A DNA stretch of 64,000 bases from Marinobacter salicampi (GTDB lineage Bacteria > Pseudomonadota > Gammaproteobacteria > Pseudomonadales > Oleiphilaceae). The stretch covers positions 62,001 to 126,000 of the forward strand of contig NZ_JAAMPF010000029.1 of assembly GCF_011074795.1 (NCBI RefSeq), written 5' to 3'. Made by a program: the position numbers and the translations under genes. Each line of letters begins with the position of its first letter. Positions within the stretch are counted from its first letter, which is position 1. The notes beneath the pieces are model-generated. The model saw nothing but the letters and a program-made list of their open reading frames with translations, made no database searches and had not been told where the DNA came from. Below, one piece after another: positions 8,398 through 17,155 of the stretch.

Positions 8398-9885
8398 ATG
8401 GGCGTCGTCAAGCTAAAGGCTAAGCCACCGACTCAGGATCCAGTCGCCGATGCTGAAAAAATGATCCATCGTGTTCCCTGGACAGCGCGATTCGCGCCTC
8501 GTTCTTCGGACATTGAAAATGTTTCGCCCATTATTGGATTGACCAAATCACTGATTGATCCGGTTGTGGTCGCGGCTATTCTTTTCCTTCTGGCCCACGT
8601 GAGGGAAGGGGAGGTGACTGGCTTCGTTTTTTGTGTCGCCGTCATGGCGCTGTTGCTGTCGGGCTACCTCCTTGATGGTAGCAATGTATTTTTTCGAGGC
8701 CGGGCACCAGTCAAAGACCTGTTTTATTTCCTGCTTGGTTGGGCCTTGATCCTTTTTACCCTCGCCACTATTGGATACATCTCCGGCTATGCCGAGCTGA
8801 TGGACCCTGTGCTTTTCATCCAGTGGGCTCTTTTGACCCCCGTTGTCGTGCTGGCAATGCACGGACTCATCTATTGGGTTTTTCGCCGCGTGGCGAGCAA
8901 CAAGGCTGCAGGGCTGACGACAATAATTGTTGGGGCAAATGCCTCCGGACAAGCCCTGGCAAACCAGATAACCAGGCAACCATTGTCGAAACTGCAGCTT
9001 CTTGGCTTTTGCGATGACCGCTCTGCAGTGCGACTTAGTGTGCCGGACTCAAGCGTGCTCACCAATCTCGCCGACTTGCCGGAGTTTGTGCGCAAGCATA
9101 ACGTTGCACGCATTTACATAACCTTGTCCATGACATCCCAGCCTCGAACACTTGAACTGCTGGATGCACTAAAAGATACGACCGTCTCCATTTATTTTGT
9201 CCCCGACATGTTCGTGTTCGACTTTATCCAGGCGAGCTTCGATGAGGTTGGCGGTATCCCCGTGATTTCATTATGCGAATCGCCCTTCCAGGGAGTCAGC
9301 GGAATCACCAAGCGGGCTTCTGACATCGTGCTGTCAGTGGCTATCCTCGCCTTTATATGGCCCTTTCTCCTTATCATTGCGCTGGCAGTAAAAATGACGT
9401 CCCCTGGCCCCGTTATTTTCGTTCAGAGGCGCTACGGTCTGGATGGCCGCGAGATAAAGGTTTACAAGTTTCGTAGTATGGCGGTTCTGGAGGACGGCGG
9501 CAGCGTCACCCAGGCAATCCGGGGTGATAGCCGTCTGACCCCTATAGGCGGCTTCCTGCGACGTACCTCCCTTGACGAATTGCCACAGTTTTTCAACGTG
9601 TTGCAAGGCCGAATGAGCGTCGTTGGCCCACGTCCACATGCCAGCACCCATAACGAGTTGTATCGCAAACTTATTAAAGGATACATGGTCCGCCACAAGG
9701 TCAGGCCCGGGATTACCGGCTGGGCCCAGGTGAACGGAGCCAGGGGTGAGACCGATACGTTGGAGAAAATGGAACGCAGGATCGAATTTGACCTGCTCTA
9801 TCTGAGGAATTGGTCTATCTGGCTGGATCTAAAAGTGATATTTCGGACGGTCGTGATCATGCTTGGGGATCGCAGCGCCTATTGA
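8398..9885 (+). CDS. Undecaprenyl-phosphate sugar phosphotransferase (EPS initiating enzyme)
   Basis: 495 residues. The N-terminal half has several membrane helices (about residues 55-160) and a CoA-binding-like domain (TTIIVGANASGQAL). The C-terminal third is the bacterial sugar transferase domain: KRASDIVLSVAIL, SPGPVIFVQRRYG, KFRSM, LDELPQFFNVL and PGITGWAQVNGARG are all conserved blocks. It transfers a hexose-1-phosphate, often glucose or galactose, from UDP-sugar to undecaprenyl phosphate and so starts each EPS repeat unit. The length matches the WcaJ/EpsE group. The long upstream region suggests it heads the operon that includes the exosortase. Confidence 0.93.
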   Translation: MGVVKLKAKPPTQDPVADAEKMIHRVPWTARFAPRSSDIENVSPIIGLTKSLIDPVVVAAILFLLAHVREGEVTGFVFCVAVMALLLSGYLLDGSNVFFRGRAPVKDLFYFLLGWALILFTLATIGYISGYAELMDPVLFIQWALLTPVVVLAMHGLIYWVFRRVASNKAAGLTTIIVGANASGQALANQITRQPLSKLQLLGFCDDRSAVRLSVPDSSVLTNLADLPEFVRKHNVARIYITLSMTSQPRTLELLDALKDTTVSIYFVPDMFVFDFIQASFDEVGGIPVISLCESPFQGVSGITKRASDIVLSVAILAFIWPFLLIIALAVKMTSPGPVIFVQRRYGLDGREIKVYKFRSMAVLEDGGSVTQAIRGDSRLTPIGGFLRRTSLDELPQFFNVLQGRMSVVGPRPHASTHNELYRKLIKGYMVRHKVRPGITGWAQVNGARGETDTLEKMERRIEFDLLYLRNWSIWLDLKVIFRTVVIMLGDRSAY

Positions 9886-10052
9886 GAAATTGAGTGGGCG
9901 CTTACCTGTTTAGTAGCCTCTATTTTGGCAATCCCTATTTTAGTAGCTCCTATGGACCATTGCCGGGAAAGCCCGTTCTGACAAGATAACGTCTGGGCAA
10001 CACTCTTTGATTTGCAAGCGGCCATGCAGTCGGATCAGCGGGGGGAGCGAAC

Positions 10053-10445
10053 GTGAAGACTTTTATCTTTTGGGTGGGTATTCAGGGAATTCTGTGCAGT
10101 TTTGCATTGCACTCCGTTGCAGCGCCTATGGCTGTTTTTGAAGGCCAGGATCAACGCAGGGGAATCTACCCAGCGACCGCGCATGGCGTGAATGCACCTC
10201 TTTCTGAGCATCTTGTTGCTGGGCTATGGGCCCCATCCGGAGCTCCAGCCGGTTTTGGGGAGAGTCAGGACGGCAAGGCAAAGACGGACCTCGGTCCTGC
10301 CGGTTCTCTAACCATGGATGAAGTCCGTGTGAGCGCTCTCCCTATTACCGGTGCAACCTCTCTCTTCCTTACTGTCTTGCTGGTTACAGGCGTCGTGGCG
10401 CGCAATAAATTCAGAAGCCACAGGCGGGAGGCCGTTTCAGCCTGA
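10053..10445 (+). CDS. Small secreted protein with LPITG tripartite C-terminal signal
   Basis: 130 residues with a GTG start, chosen because GGGGGAG lies just upstream. An N-terminal signal peptide (about residues 1-24, ending SVAA) is followed by about 70 polar residues of no known domain. The C-terminus has LPITG (residues 96-100), a hydrophobic stretch (ATSLFLTVLLVTGVVA) and a basic tail (RNKFRSHRR). That is the layout of a sortase or exosortase substrate, and LPxTG is the classical sortase motif, unusual for a gammaproteobacterial EPS locus. No sortase is present in the window. It lies between the initiating transferase and XrtD, so XrtD could be the processing enzyme. The motif could also be chance before an ordinary membrane anchor. 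Confidence 0.75.
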   Translation: MKTFIFWVGIQGILCSFALHSVAAPMAVFEGQDQRRGIYPATAHGVNAPLSEHLVAGLWAPSGAPAGFGESQDGKAKTDLGPAGSLTMDEVRVSALPITGATSLFLTVLLVTGVVARNKFRSHRREAVSA

Positions 10446-10495
10446 GCGTCGATGGCTGGCGGTGTTCATGGGCTTCCCGGGCGTGGAGCGACTTG

Positions 10496-10987
10496 ATGAT
10501 ATTTGTGACAGTGGGCACACAACTGAGCTTTGACCGGCTGGTGCAAATGGCTGACGAGTGGGCTGGCCTGCACCCGCAAGAGCAGGTATTTGTTCAGTCA
10601 GGCATCAGCTGCTTTATGCCCAAGCACTGTGAGTCGACTCCGTTTACGAGTCCCGATGAATGGGAGCGATTATTCCAGTCAGCGAACCGCATAATTTCCC
10701 ACGCGGGAATGGGCACCATCATCAAGAGCCTGGAGTTTGCCAAGCCCCTGGTGGTCGTGCCTAGAAAGGCATCCCTGGGAGAGCATCGGAATGATCATCA
10801 GCGCGCCACTGCGGCCCGGTTCTCCGATTTTGAGAATGTAACCATAGTTGACGATGCGCCTGGACTGGCCCGGGCACTTTCAGCTTCCTCTGTGTCAGCG
10901 CAGGCCGGGGGTGACGACCCTCTGATCAGACCTAACCTCGAAATGCTCATATCAGAAATAAGACGCTTCGCCCATGACACCAGCTAG
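10496..10987 (+). CDS. Alg13/PssE-like catalytic subunit of a two-part glycosyltransferase
   Basis: 163 residues from the ATG at 10496 (GGAG upstream; a TTG three bases earlier is in frame). It corresponds to the C-terminal GT28 domain: IFVTVGTQLSFDRLV at the N-terminus, the HAGMGTIIK loop, KPLVVVPR and GEHRNDHQ, which bind the nucleotide-sugar. It should act as a soluble partner bound to the membrane by the Alg14/PssD-like protein encoded at 6535-6993. The stop codon is nine bases before the exosortase gene, so it is in the xrtD operon. Confidence 0.88.
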   Translation: MIFVTVGTQLSFDRLVQMADEWAGLHPQEQVFVQSGISCFMPKHCESTPFTSPDEWERLFQSANRIISHAGMGTIIKSLEFAKPLVVVPRKASLGEHRNDHQRATAARFSDFENVTIVDDAPGLARALSASSVSAQAGGDDPLIRPNLEMLISEIRRFAHDTS

Positions 10988-10996
10988 GACGCAACC

Positions 10997-12577
10997 ATGT
11001 TGACTCGCGACGCCTTAGCCGAAAAATCGTGGCCTAAGGGCGTTTTGACGGTTTTTCTCCTCGGCCTGGGCATGGTGGGTCTGATGTTTCAGTCAGGGCT
11101 ACTTGAGGTCTGGATAGAGAGTGAGGAGTACAGCCATGGCCCCCTGGTCCTGGGAGTCCTGGCTTACATTGTTTATTGCAAGCGCGACAGCCTGCCCTTT
11201 CATGAGCGACACCTAGACGGACGCTTGATTGCCCTGGCTTGTGTTCCTCTCCTGGCATTTGTCCTTGGTGCAGCTTCGGGCATCGGACAATTGCAAAAAC
11301 ATGCGGTATGGATGTTTGCAGCCTTGATTGCCTACGCCAGTGGCGGCGTACCCATGGTGAAATTCCTCGCAGTACCTCTATTGATTGCCTTGATGACGAT
11401 ACCTCTCCCGAAGGGGCTTGAGCTGGCCTTAACTGGCCACATGCAGTTGCTGTCTTCGCAGATTGGAGTCTGGTTCATTCGTCAGTTTGGGGGTGTGGTA
11501 CACCTTCAAGGCAACATAATCGATATGGGTAGCATTCAGCTTCTTGTGGATGAAGCCTGCGCCGGGCTGCGGTACCTATATCCTTTGTTGGGGCTTAGCG
11601 GGATAGCAGCCTACCTGTTCCGTGCAACGTTATGGGCAAAGTGGGCACTGTTTTTCGCAGCTATTCCTATCACAATCCTAATGAACAGTTTTCGCATCGG
11701 CGTGACCGGCATTCTCGTCGAGCACTACGGCCTTGCCCATACCACAGGCTTTCTGCATTTTTTTGAAGGCTGGGTCGTGTTTCTGGCTGCTATCGTGGTT
11801 TTGATCCTGTTTGCCCTAGGGCTACTGGCAGTGCAAAGGAAGCCCTTGGGTCTTATGGATGCGTTCTCCCTGGACCCGGTCGTTCGAAACGCCGCGCCAG
11901 CATTGGCGCCAGGCAGTTTCGGTGGCGCCAGGCAGTCTCGGCGGAGAGCAATGCCGATGGTGCTGTTAGTTATAGCCGGCGCACTTGTGTTCGCACCCGT
12001 CGTTTCTCTGCGGGCGGAGATTGAGCCTGAACGGTTCCCCCTGGCGGCTTTCCCCCTTGAGCTGGACGGCTGGATTGCTCAAGAACATCGACTGCCATTG
12101 ATAGTCGAGGAAGTGGCGGGGGCAACTGATTATTATTATGCCGATTTTTCGTCATCCACAGAGGGCAGGGTGAATCTTTACCTTTCCTATTACGCATCCC
12201 AGCGGAATGGGAAAATTCCTCACTCACCTCTCGTCTGCATGCCCGGCGACGGGTGGACAATCACAAGTCTTGACCCTGTCAGCCTCCCAAGCGCCGCCCG
12301 CCGGCCTTTTGAAGCAAGTCGCTTGGTCATCACCAAAGGCAACAGGACAATACTGGCTTATTACTGGCTGAAGCAGGGCGATAATAACTTCCGTCAGGAT
12401 TCCCTGGCACGCCTGGATCTGGTCCGGTCATCCATCTCTGAAAAGCGTACCGATGGGGGCCTGATCAGACTGCTAGCTGAGCTTGAGCCGGGCGAAACCC
12501 TGGCCGAGGTAGACCAGCGGCTTGTCAAGTTTGCGGGAGAGTTGACCCAGGTTCTGTCCGACTTTGTTCCGGACTGA
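10997..12577 (+). CDS. xrtD: Exosortase XrtD fused to an EpsI domain
   Basis: 526 residues. The N-terminal ~280 residues are a multi-helix exosortase with the expected catalytic residues: Cys188 in DEACAGLRYLYP, Arg233 in NSFRIG and His254 in LHFFEGW. The C-terminal part (about 315-526) begins with another hydrophobic segment and resembles the periplasmic EpsI domain (DUF3485; LYLSYYASQRNGKIPHSP, CMPGDGW). Exosortases are transpeptidase-like enzymes that cut and transfer proteins with PEP-CTERM-type signals. The VPLPA-CTERM substrate at 7236 and the fused architecture point to the XrtD type. A 19-bp tandem duplication lies in the linker between the domains (11904-11941). AGGAC precedes the ATG. 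Confidence 0.92.
   Translation: MLTRDALAEKSWPKGVLTVFLLGLGMVGLMFQSGLLEVWIESEEYSHGPLVLGVLAYIVYCKRDSLPFHERHLDGRLIALACVPLLAFVLGAASGIGQLQKHAVWMFAALIAYASGGVPMVKFLAVPLLIALMTIPLPKGLELALTGHMQLLSSQIGVWFIRQFGGVVHLQGNIIDMGSIQLLVDEACAGLRYLYPLLGLSGIAAYLFRATLWAKWALFFAAIPITILMNSFRIGVTGILVEHYGLAHTTGFLHFFEGWVVFLAAIVVLILFALGLLAVQRKPLGLMDAFSLDPVVRNAAPALAPGSFGGARQSRRRAMPMVLLVIAGALVFAPVVSLRAEIEPERFPLAAFPLELDGWIAQEHRLPLIVEEVAGATDYYYADFSSSTEGRVNLYLSYYASQRNGKIPHSPLVCMPGDGWTITSLDPVSLPSAARRPFEASRLVITKGNRTILAYYWLKQGDNNFRQDSLARLDLVRSSISEKRTDGGLIRLLAELEPGETLAEVDQRLVKFAGELTQVLSDFVPD
11904..11941 (+). repeat. 19-bp tandem duplication at the exosortase/EpsI junction
   Basis: Two adjacent 19-bp copies (11904-11922 and 11923-11941) differ by one base. 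Because 19 is not a multiple of three, the copies are read in different frames, and the reading frame after the pair depends on both being present. See the finding for the consequence. Confidence 0.9.
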
Positions 12578-12622
12578 GGCTTTTGCAGGCCCGGCCGCGA
12601 CTTTATCTAATAAGGAAATGGC

Positions 12623-15067
12623 ATGATGAGCGGACATACCGGTGACTCAAGACGCTTTGTGTTACGCATGCTGCTTGTGGTCTGGCCGCTTCTGCTGGTG
12701 CTTGTGGCCTCAGCTTGTACCTCGCCATCGGAACAGGCCGAAACCTACTACCGCAACGGTATGGCTTTGCTACAGGAGAAGAATCCGGCCAAGGCATCAC
12801 TTGAGTTCCAGAATGCACTTCAGATTGCCGGTGACATGCCCTCGGCTACCTACGGACTGGCCCTTGTTGCGGAACAGCAAGAGGACTGGCGTAAGATGTT
12901 CAGTCTGCTTGAACAGGTTATCGAGACTGAACCTGCGCACTGGCATGCGCAATTGAAGCGGGGGCAGCTATTACTGGCGTCGAGTGAGTTTGAGTCTGCC
13001 CTCAAGGCAAGTAAGGCGGTGCTTGAGCTTGCCCCGGAAGAATCTGCGGCTTTTGCCTTTCATGCCGCTGTGCTTTTCAAACTTGATAGGCAAGAAGAGG
13101 CCGAAAAGGCCGCAGCAGCTGCTCTTGCGCTGGAGCCGGGTCATGTCGAGACAGTGGTTATTCTGGCCAACGAACGTTTCGCAGCGGGCCGGTTTGCTGA
13201 GGCCATGACTTATCTTGACCAGGGATTGAGCCACAGTCCGGAAAATATCGGTTTGTCCCTGCTCAAGATTCAGTCGCTTGAAAACAGCGGCGCGGTTGAT
13301 CAGGCAAGCAGGCTCTATGGCCAATTGATCGCAGCAAATCCCGCCTCGGACGAGTTGCGCCGTTCGCTGGCGGATTTTTATAGCCGAAATGGACGGTACG
13401 ATCAGGCAGAGGACGTGCTCAGGCAACTTGTGGCCGAGAAGCCCGACAGTGTGGCGGTAAAGCTTGATGTGGTTCGGTTTGCCGGCGCCCGCCTCGGCCC
13501 CGCTGGCGCCAAAGCAGAGCTGGAGGCATTTATTCGCCAATCGCCGGATAAGACTGATCTGCGGTTTGCCCTCGTCGAGTTGCAGCTTGAAACCAATCAA
13601 GTAGCCGATGCTGAAGCAGTGCTAAGGCGGATGATTGCCGATCCTAATGAATCTGCTGCAAGGCTCAGCGCAAAAGAAAAATTAGCGGGCTTACTCTTTG
13701 CACAGGGCGATCGGCAAGGGACCATTACTCTCGTCGACGAAATCCTCGCAACCGAACCGCGCAGCTCTCAGGCCCTCTTTTTACGCGCGGCGATGGCGGT
13801 CGAAAAACGACAACTGGATACGGCCATTTCAGATCTTCGCCTGTTGCTTTTGGATTCGCCCAAATCGGCGCGGGGGCTTTTATTGCTTGGTGTCGCCTAT
13901 AAGCTCTCGGGTTCCCCGGAACTGGCGGAAAGCCATTTTTTGAAAGCCTTCAGGGTGAGCGGGGAGTCACCGAAGTACGGCATTACCTTTGCCGACTACC
14001 TTGTTGAAGAGGGCCGCCTCGAGCAAGCCGAGCAAGTTCTGACGCTAGCCCTGCGCGTGAACCCCGGCAGTCAGGTTGTTACGGAACGGCTTGCTCAGGT
14101 AAGGCTAGACCAGCGGGACTGGGTTGGTGCGGAAGAGGTGGCGTCAATGCTTGCGGTTACCCAAGCTGGTCAGCCGATGGCAGATCGCGTCCGCGGCGTG
14201 ATCCATGCCCGGAAGGGGGAGCACGACCAGAGCATTGCAGCACTTGCAAAAGCGTATGGTGCTTCACCCCGGAATGAAACCCTTGCGCTCCTGATTGAAG
14301 TCCACATAGCCGCAGGCAAAACAGACCAGGGCATGAGGTTTCTGGAATCGGTAATTCGGTCAGCTCCCGGCAACAGCGCTGCGCTGGTGTTGATGGGTCG
14401 GCTTCAGGAACTGCAGGGCGACGACCGTCCCGCAGCCGAAAGTTTCAAGAACGCGATTGCTGCGAATCCCGGTCGCCCGGCTGGCTACCTGAGTCTTACC
14501 GGACTTTACTTAAAAGAAGGACGTTTTACCGATGCAGACAAAACGTTGCTGCAGGCGCTCGACCGGAGACCCGGCGACCCCGATATTATGCTGGCACAGG
14601 CTTCGGTATTTGAAAGGACTGATCGGATAAACGACGCAATTGAAGTGTATGAAGCCCTGCTCGTTGTTCATCCAAACTCAGACGTCGCCGCTAATAACCT
14701 GGCGAGCCTGCTTTCAGATCACAGGACGGACGACGAGAGCCTCAACCGGGCTTATCAGCTTGCCCAGCGATTTCAGCGGAGCAAGGTGCCTCATTTCCGC
14801 GATACCCTCGGCTGGGCCAGCTATCGCACTGGGCGCTATGCGGACGCCGTCGCTTTGCTTGCGAAAACGGTGGCGGACAATGCAGGGGTGCCGCTGTTCC
14901 ACTACCACCTGGGTATGAGTTTCGCCGCTACCGAAGAACCCGCAATGGCCCGTCGCGAGCTGAGGACGGCACTGGCCATGGCAGCACAAACCGAATTTCC
15001 TCAAGCCGCAGAGGCCAGGGCAGCACTGGCCCAGATTGAGGCACTACCGGGAAAAAACCGGCAATAA
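12623..15067 (+). CDS. prsT: PEP-CTERM-system TPR-repeat lipoprotein (PrsT type)
   Basis: 814 residues, AAGGA nine bases before the ATG. The signal ends in a lipobox ASAC (Cys32), so it is a lipoprotein. The rest is a long run of tetratricopeptide repeats (for example ETYYRNGMALLQEKNPAKA and NNLASLLSDHR), around twenty by eye, giving a superhelical scaffold. Proteins of this length and design are typical of exosortase-linked EPS loci, where they are thought to help assemble or export the polysaccharide or its proteins; the exact role is not established. It follows xrtD by 45 bp and the ATPase gene starts two bases after its stop. Confidence 0.9.
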   Translation: MMSGHTGDSRRFVLRMLLVVWPLLLVLVASACTSPSEQAETYYRNGMALLQEKNPAKASLEFQNALQIAGDMPSATYGLALVAEQQEDWRKMFSLLEQVIETEPAHWHAQLKRGQLLLASSEFESALKASKAVLELAPEESAAFAFHAAVLFKLDRQEEAEKAAAAALALEPGHVETVVILANERFAAGRFAEAMTYLDQGLSHSPENIGLSLLKIQSLENSGAVDQASRLYGQLIAANPASDELRRSLADFYSRNGRYDQAEDVLRQLVAEKPDSVAVKLDVVRFAGARLGPAGAKAELEAFIRQSPDKTDLRFALVELQLETNQVADAEAVLRRMIADPNESAARLSAKEKLAGLLFAQGDRQGTITLVDEILATEPRSSQALFLRAAMAVEKRQLDTAISDLRLLLLDSPKSARGLLLLGVAYKLSGSPELAESHFLKAFRVSGESPKYGITFADYLVEEGRLEQAEQVLTLALRVNPGSQVVTERLAQVRLDQRDWVGAEEVASMLAVTQAGQPMADRVRGVIHARKGEHDQSIAALAKAYGASPRNETLALLIEVHIAAGKTDQGMRFLESVIRSAPGNSAALVLMGRLQELQGDDRPAAESFKNAIAANPGRPAGYLSLTGLYLKEGRFTDADKTLLQALDRRPGDPDIMLAQASVFERTDRINDAIEVYEALLVVHPNSDVAANNLASLLSDHRTDDESLNRAYQLAQRFQRSKVPHFRDTLGWASYRTGRYADAVALLAKTVADNAGVPLFHYHLGMSFAATEEPAMARRELRTALAMAAQTEFPQAAEARAALAQIEALPGKNRQ

Positions 15068-15069
15068 AT

Positions 15070-15879
15070 ATGTATGAGCACTTTTATAACTTAAGCGCGA
15101 GCCCATTCTCCATCCAACCGGATCCGGAGTTTCTGTACCTGGGACGACGACATTCGATTGCCTACGCAATGCTAGAATACGGAGTTGCGAACCGCGCGGC
15201 ATTTTCTGTGATCTGTGGGGAAATCGGATGCGGAAAGACGACGTTGATCCGCCACCTGCTGAATAACCTGGACCCGGCGGTGACTGTAGGGCTGGTGTCA
15301 AATACCCATAAGGACATCCTGAATCTGCTGGACTGGATCATGCTGTCGTTCGGGCAACCTTATGATGGGCTATCGCCGGTTGCGTTGTATGATGCCTTCC
15401 AGAAGTTTCTCATCAGCGAATATAAAGGCGGCAGGCGAACCCTTCTGATCGTTGACGAGGCGCAGAATCTCAGCAACAGCGCGCTGGAATCGTTGCGTAT
15501 GCTGTCAAACCTGAATGTCGACAAAGACCAGTTGCTGCAGATCATTCTGGTAGGTCAACCCCAACTTCGGGAGATCCTGAGGCAGCCTGACATGCGCCAG
15601 TTGACCCAGCGTGTTTCTTCCCATTTCTTTATTTCGCCGTTGCAAGCAACTGAGGTTAAACCTTACATAAAGCACCGTCTGGAGGTGGTAGGCTGCAAAG
15701 AACCCTTGTTTACTCCAGAGGCATACCAATGCCTGGCAGAGGCAAGCGAGGGTATTCCCAGGGCGATCAATATCCTCTGTGATACCGCGTTGGTTTATGG
15801 TTTTTCACTCAACTCTCCCATCATTACCGCAAGGATGGTTGAAGAGATGCTGCAGGATAAGTACGCCTACGGCATATAG
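15070..15879 (+). CDS. XrtA-type-locus ATPase (ExeA-like AAA ATPase)
   Basis: 269 residues. Walker A is GEIGCGKTT (residues 50-58) and Walker B is LLIVDEAQ (125-132); the N-terminus MYEHFYNLSASPF is the usual opening of ExeA / MSHA-biogenesis-like AAA ATPases, and the form found in exosortase loci. It lacks the C-terminal peptidoglycan-binding extension of ExeA. It probably supplies energy or control for export or assembly of the EPS machinery at the inner membrane. It starts two bases after the TPR gene, so translation is likely coupled. Confidence 0.88.
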   Translation: MYEHFYNLSASPFSIQPDPEFLYLGRRHSIAYAMLEYGVANRAAFSVICGEIGCGKTTLIRHLLNNLDPAVTVGLVSNTHKDILNLLDWIMLSFGQPYDGLSPVALYDAFQKFLISEYKGGRRTLLIVDEAQNLSNSALESLRMLSNLNVDKDQLLQIILVGQPQLREILRQPDMRQLTQRVSSHFFISPLQATEVKPYIKHRLEVVGCKEPLFTPEAYQCLAEASEGIPRAINILCDTALVYGFSLNSPIITARMVEEMLQDKYAYGI

Positions 15880-15903
15880 CCCCGGTACGTTAATGACCAG
15901 CAA

Positions 15904-16797
15904 CTAGAGCTTGCTCACAGCCTGCGCTCTGTTGGTGACTTCCAGTTTCTGAAAAATACGTTTTAGGTGATTTTTAACCGTAAACGGACTGATGTTGAGA
16001 ATCACACCGATAATTTCGTTGGTCTTACCGGCAGCTACCCATTGCATGATCTCGGCTTCTCTCTGGGTTAGTCCGAACGCTGTGCAGTCAGGTTTGTCAG
16101 GTTTTTCGGGTTTGAGCTCGGATGCATAACAGGACGGAATCGGCGCCACCTGGCGCAGGGCAAAATCGATGTAGGGAGTGAGCATCCGCATGTATTTGGC
16201 GGCAGAGGGAGGCGGAGCTGCGCTCTGACTGAACGCGATATAAAGACTCTGGTAGTGCTCCCGCTGATCCTGTATGCCGGTGGCCAGCGCAGACCGCATG
16301 CTGCCAAACCCAGTATCGATGAAAGCGAGGTTATCAGCGTCGGGCTCGAGGGAGAAACCCGTTGGTCTGGTCATGCAAAACGGATAGCGCCCTATGTCAT
16401 CCCAATGCAGCAGCAAACTCTTGACCAACGGGACAATGCCACTTCCAGACATCTGGGACGTGCGCATTTGCGGCATGGCCGATATGAGATCCACCTGAAA
16501 TTGTTCGCGGTGCTTGTCGCACCCTACCGCCACAAAGATTTCGTGGGGCAGGAACGACTGGACTTCCCCCTGCATCCAGAGAAAGATATCGAGGTGGCTT
16601 TGTGCTCTTAAGGCTGGTTGCAAAACGTCAATAAAGTGGTCGTTCTCTATTTTCTGGATGACAGGAATTTCCGGTGCGTCGTCCATGGCTAGCCCCGCGT
16701 TGGCATGTTGGTCAAAGCTCAAACTGCGGTTCTGGAAAGGTCTTCCTGACCGGATATGACCGGATGGGGCCTTAAGAGCACCATTAAGCACCGCCAT
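15904..16797 (-). CDS. epsA: LuxR-family transcriptional regulator, EpsA type
   Basis: Up to 297 residues. The C-terminal ~60 residues are a LuxR/GerE helix-turn-helix (LTQREAEIMQWVAAGKTN, then ISPFTVKNHLKRIFQKL). The N-terminal part resembles that of EpsA regulators found beside exosortase EPS operons, with no receiver domain or obvious ligand-binding signature. It converges on the ATPase gene, with 24 bp between stops. The start is uncertain: the ATG at 16797 has a poor ribosome site, while an internal ATG at 16686 has GGGG six bases upstream and would give 260 residues. An AT-rich palindrome lies 63 bp upstream. Control of the EPS operon is inferred. Confidence 0.82.
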   Translation of the reverse strand: MAVLNGALKAPSGHIRSGRPFQNRSLSFDQHANAGLAMDDAPEIPVIQKIENDHFIDVLQPALRAQSHLDIFLWMQGEVQSFLPHEIFVAVGCDKHREQFQVDLISAMPQMRTSQMSGSGIVPLVKSLLLHWDDIGRYPFCMTRPTGFSLEPDADNLAFIDTGFGSMRSALATGIQDQREHYQSLYIAFSQSAAPPPSAAKYMRMLTPYIDFALRQVAPIPSCYASELKPEKPDKPDCTAFGLTQREAEIMQWVAAGKTNEIIGVILNISPFTVKNHLKRIFQKLEVTNRAQAVSKL

Positions 16798-17155
16798 CCA
16801 TACTACGAAAATTATACCAGCTTGGGCTTAGAGCCATAAATTCATGAACTTGTGTTAGTTAAAAATTAATAATTTTTATGAATTGGAAAGTATCTTGACA
16901 GTTCCGGTGAGTATTTATTCTTTTTGCTATAGCCGATGCACCAATTGCGCAATATACGCATAACTAAAGGCCTTTCCGGCATTAAGCAGTCGACCATTAA
17001 AGTTAGAACGCATAATGAGATCAATTAACATAAGTTAAGCTCTAGATCAGCTGTAAAAATTGTCGACGTTTGGTCGGTTGGCGGCGCGAGCCCCCTGAGT
17101 TTCCTGCTATCAGCAAGGAACAAGGGCATCCAGCGCAGCCTTTTATGCTTCGCAG
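16798..17155. other. 358-bp AT-rich gap between the EpsA-type regulator and the amidase gene
   Basis: No gene seen. It contains the 19-bp AT palindrome at 16860-16878, close enough to the regulator start to act as an operator. A TTGACA at 16895 has no good -10 at the right distance and no rightward gene follows. The right end is GC-richer and lies downstream of the amidase stop. Confidence 0.5.
16860..16878. promoter_or_regulatory. AT-rich perfect 19-bp palindrome upstream of the regulator gene
   Basis: TAAAAATTAATAATTTTTA is a perfect palindrome around one central base. It sits 63 bp upstream of the longest start of the LuxR-type gene, where an operator or an UP-like element could act. AT-rich palindromes arise by chance, so the role is uncertain. 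Confidence 0.35.

Noticed and set aside
9962-9976. CGGG-AAAG-CCCG hairpin before the LPITG gene as a further copy of the EPS motif
   Set aside because: The arms are in the opposite order (GGG then CCC) and the loop differs, so it was not counted as the same motif.
16895-16925. A TTGACA that could be a rightward promoter
   Set aside because: No acceptable -10 box lies 16-18 bases away, and the next gene to the right is on the other strand.
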